From Sanghuangporus weigelae (lineage: Eukaryota; Basidiomycota; Agaricomycetes; Hymenochaetales; Hymenochaetaceae), in contig CP137319.1 of NCBI GenBank assembly GCA_033182465.1, positions 186,001-250,000 on the forward strand: a DNA stretch of 64,000 nt, in the 5' to 3' direction. Shown here one piece after another: positions 62,581 through 64,000 of this stretch. The stretch's first letter is position 1; every line of letters begins with the position of its first letter. The notes beneath the pieces were generated by a model that worked only from the letters and a program-made list of their open reading frames with translations, was not told the origin of the DNA and did not search any database. The position numbers and the translations under genes were made by a program.

Positions 62581-64000
62581 ACTCTTTTTGAACTCCGACG
62601 ATCATACCTATAACCGAACCCGTGGGAACGCACGCAAATCCGTACGGAGTTGCCGACCCCCAGAACATTTGCCCAAACAACGAAGACGTTGATAGTGCAC
62701 GTTAAAGATGGGCTTAGTCTCAGCGCAAGTAGCTAGATTGAGAGGATTCTGATGCATAATGAACGCGGCTGAGTCGAGCGAGAGAACCGCAACGACTGTA
62801 ACGAGGACTGGCTGTATGCCTATAATCGCCAGCTAATCGAACGTCATGGACGGGATTGATGTACCAGAGTAGTCTTTCGTACTTGATCTGAGGAACGACT
62901 CAAAGCACAGGGAAAGGTGTACTTCAAGAAGTCACGGAGACAACTAAACCACCAGTTCGGACAAGTCGACATATGAATGGCATACTTTGCTAGCCAAAGC
63001 CGTAACTGAAAGTAAGCTGGATGAATTTGAAATCGCGCGTAAGCTATCGCACGTTCGAAGTGCTCGCTAGCTTATCTGATCCTCGAAGAAACTTCATCAT
63101 CGAGTCAAAGGCTCTCAAAGCTCCAGAGTGAGTTCTCTCAGCTTCAAGCACTGTACTCTACCAAGTTTGCCCTCCCGTTTATTCATATGGTTTGCACATT
63201 GTCTTACCCTTCAAAGTTTCGTACCAGACCTGGCGCAGATTGTCCAGACTAGCCAGCAATTTGTTTGGGTCATAGTCGAACTTCTACTAGTGGCTCTACG
63301 ATTCAGTCATCTCCGTGCGCAGAGATCGAAGACTTCTAGTCATTTGATGGTAATGCTGCTATGCGAGATATCAGATATGCATAGCCCAATTCTACTGAGT
63401 CGCACAGCCATAACTCACGGATATGATTGTCCACCCTTGATGCCCATCATACTGTGAATACGTAACGATCGCTACGTTTAGAGTCCTTTAAAGAAGCGCA
63501 CCAGGACGCCGCGGTTGAAGTTAGGTTTGTCGATATTATTTCATTCGGAGAGCCAATTGGATGTGGCTATGGACTATCGCTGGCTGGAATGTGCACCTTC
63601 AACATAATCATGGCCTCGAAGCCACGGAATCAAAAGCTGATCAAATAATTTATGTCATAATGAGTCGTGGGAAATTGCCTTTTCCGCCATAGAGTGGCGT
63701 ATTCCTTTGTACAAAGGATCATACTCCTTTGCACAGAACCCACATCCACCACGAACCATTCGGTTTAGATTCCGTATACATCTCGTCCATACACATTCAC
63801 AATACCTGCCATCACTTCCCAATCCTTTTCCGACGATGTCTAACGGTCAGTCAATCTGCTTGTCTTCAAGCCACAACCATCTAACATCCTCACCCCGTCA
63901 ATAATACAGTGCTTAAGCGAAGATGGCGAGAACTAAAGGGCGTGAGCGATCGAGATAGAAAGCACTCTCAGCTTGGCGCTTCTGTCTACATTACGACTAG
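62581..64000. other. Gene-poor end of window
   Basis: On the minus strand at about 62840-62680, the frame IQPVLVTVVAVLSLDSAAFI and fragments after it read like part of a membrane protein, interrupted by stops. Near the end, an ATG at 63838 (MSNG) followed by gtcagt could be the first exon of a plus-strand gene leaving the window. Nothing else is supported. Confidence 0.3.

Overview
The window is nuclear DNA of a filamentous basidiomycete, most likely an Agaricomycete. Genes are compact and cut by many introns of about 50-60 bases. They include eukaryotic housekeeping genes (SF3b subunit PHF5A/Rds3, a UFD4/TRIP12-type HECT ligase, cytosolic acetyl-CoA carboxylase, proteasome ATPase Rpt4, dynactin p25) and mushroom-type families (DUF6534 membrane proteins, one-pass proteins with serine-rich tails). 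No prokaryotic operon, CRISPR array, rRNA or tRNA was recognised.

Layout. 0.5-3.2 kb: a multi-pass membrane protein gene (+) convergent with a UbiA-type prenyltransferase gene (-). 3.4-7.05 kb: a tandem duplication of a small uncharacterised gene with its flanks; the first unit carries a 647-bp palindromic hAT-like MITE. 7.1-9.65 kb: PHF5A/Rds3 (+) and a GT15 mannosyltransferase (-). 10.2-16.8 kb: HECT ligase (-). 17-18.9 kb: class III aminotransferase (-). 19-30.5 kb: an inverted-repeat element, a one-pass membrane protein, a DnaJ-X chaperone, a DUF6534 protein, carnitine acetyltransferase and a 63-residue membrane protein, all on the minus strand. 31.5-35.8 kb: a membrane protein gene (-), then second copies of the 0.5-3.2 kb pair, now both on the plus strand. 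36-37.7 kb: gene-poor, with small palindromes and scrambled repeats. 37.7-39 kb: Ser-rich protein (-). 39.16-40.6 kb: one TIR element nested in another. 40.8-42.7 kb: xylulokinase (-). 43.66-51.0 kb: acetyl-CoA carboxylase (+). 51.7-52.5 kb: C2H2 zinc-finger protein (+). 53.3-54.8 kb: Rpt4 (-). 55.6-56.35 kb: dynactin p25 (+). 57.1-60.6 kb: one-pass receptor-like gene with repetitive small 3' exons (+). 60.7-64 kb: a foldback, pyrimidine-rich tandem repeats, a 168-bp repeat and decayed coding fragments.

Metabolic theme. Acetyl-CoA carboxylase (malonyl-CoA synthesis) and carnitine acetyltransferase (acetyl transfer between compartments, with both an N-terminal presequence and a C-terminal AKL) both act on acetyl-CoA. 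Xylulokinase feeds pentoses into the pentose phosphate pathway. Nothing indicates a co-regulated cluster; the order looks like an ordinary fungal chromosome arm.

The most unusual content is the dispersed duplication of the membrane-protein/UbiA pair with one gene inverted, the MITE-associated tandem duplication at 3.4-7.05 kb, and the nested TIR element at 39-40.6 kb. I found no clear new defence, toxin or mobile system. Exon boundaries were placed by eye from GT..AG signals, reading frame and family alignment recalled from memory.
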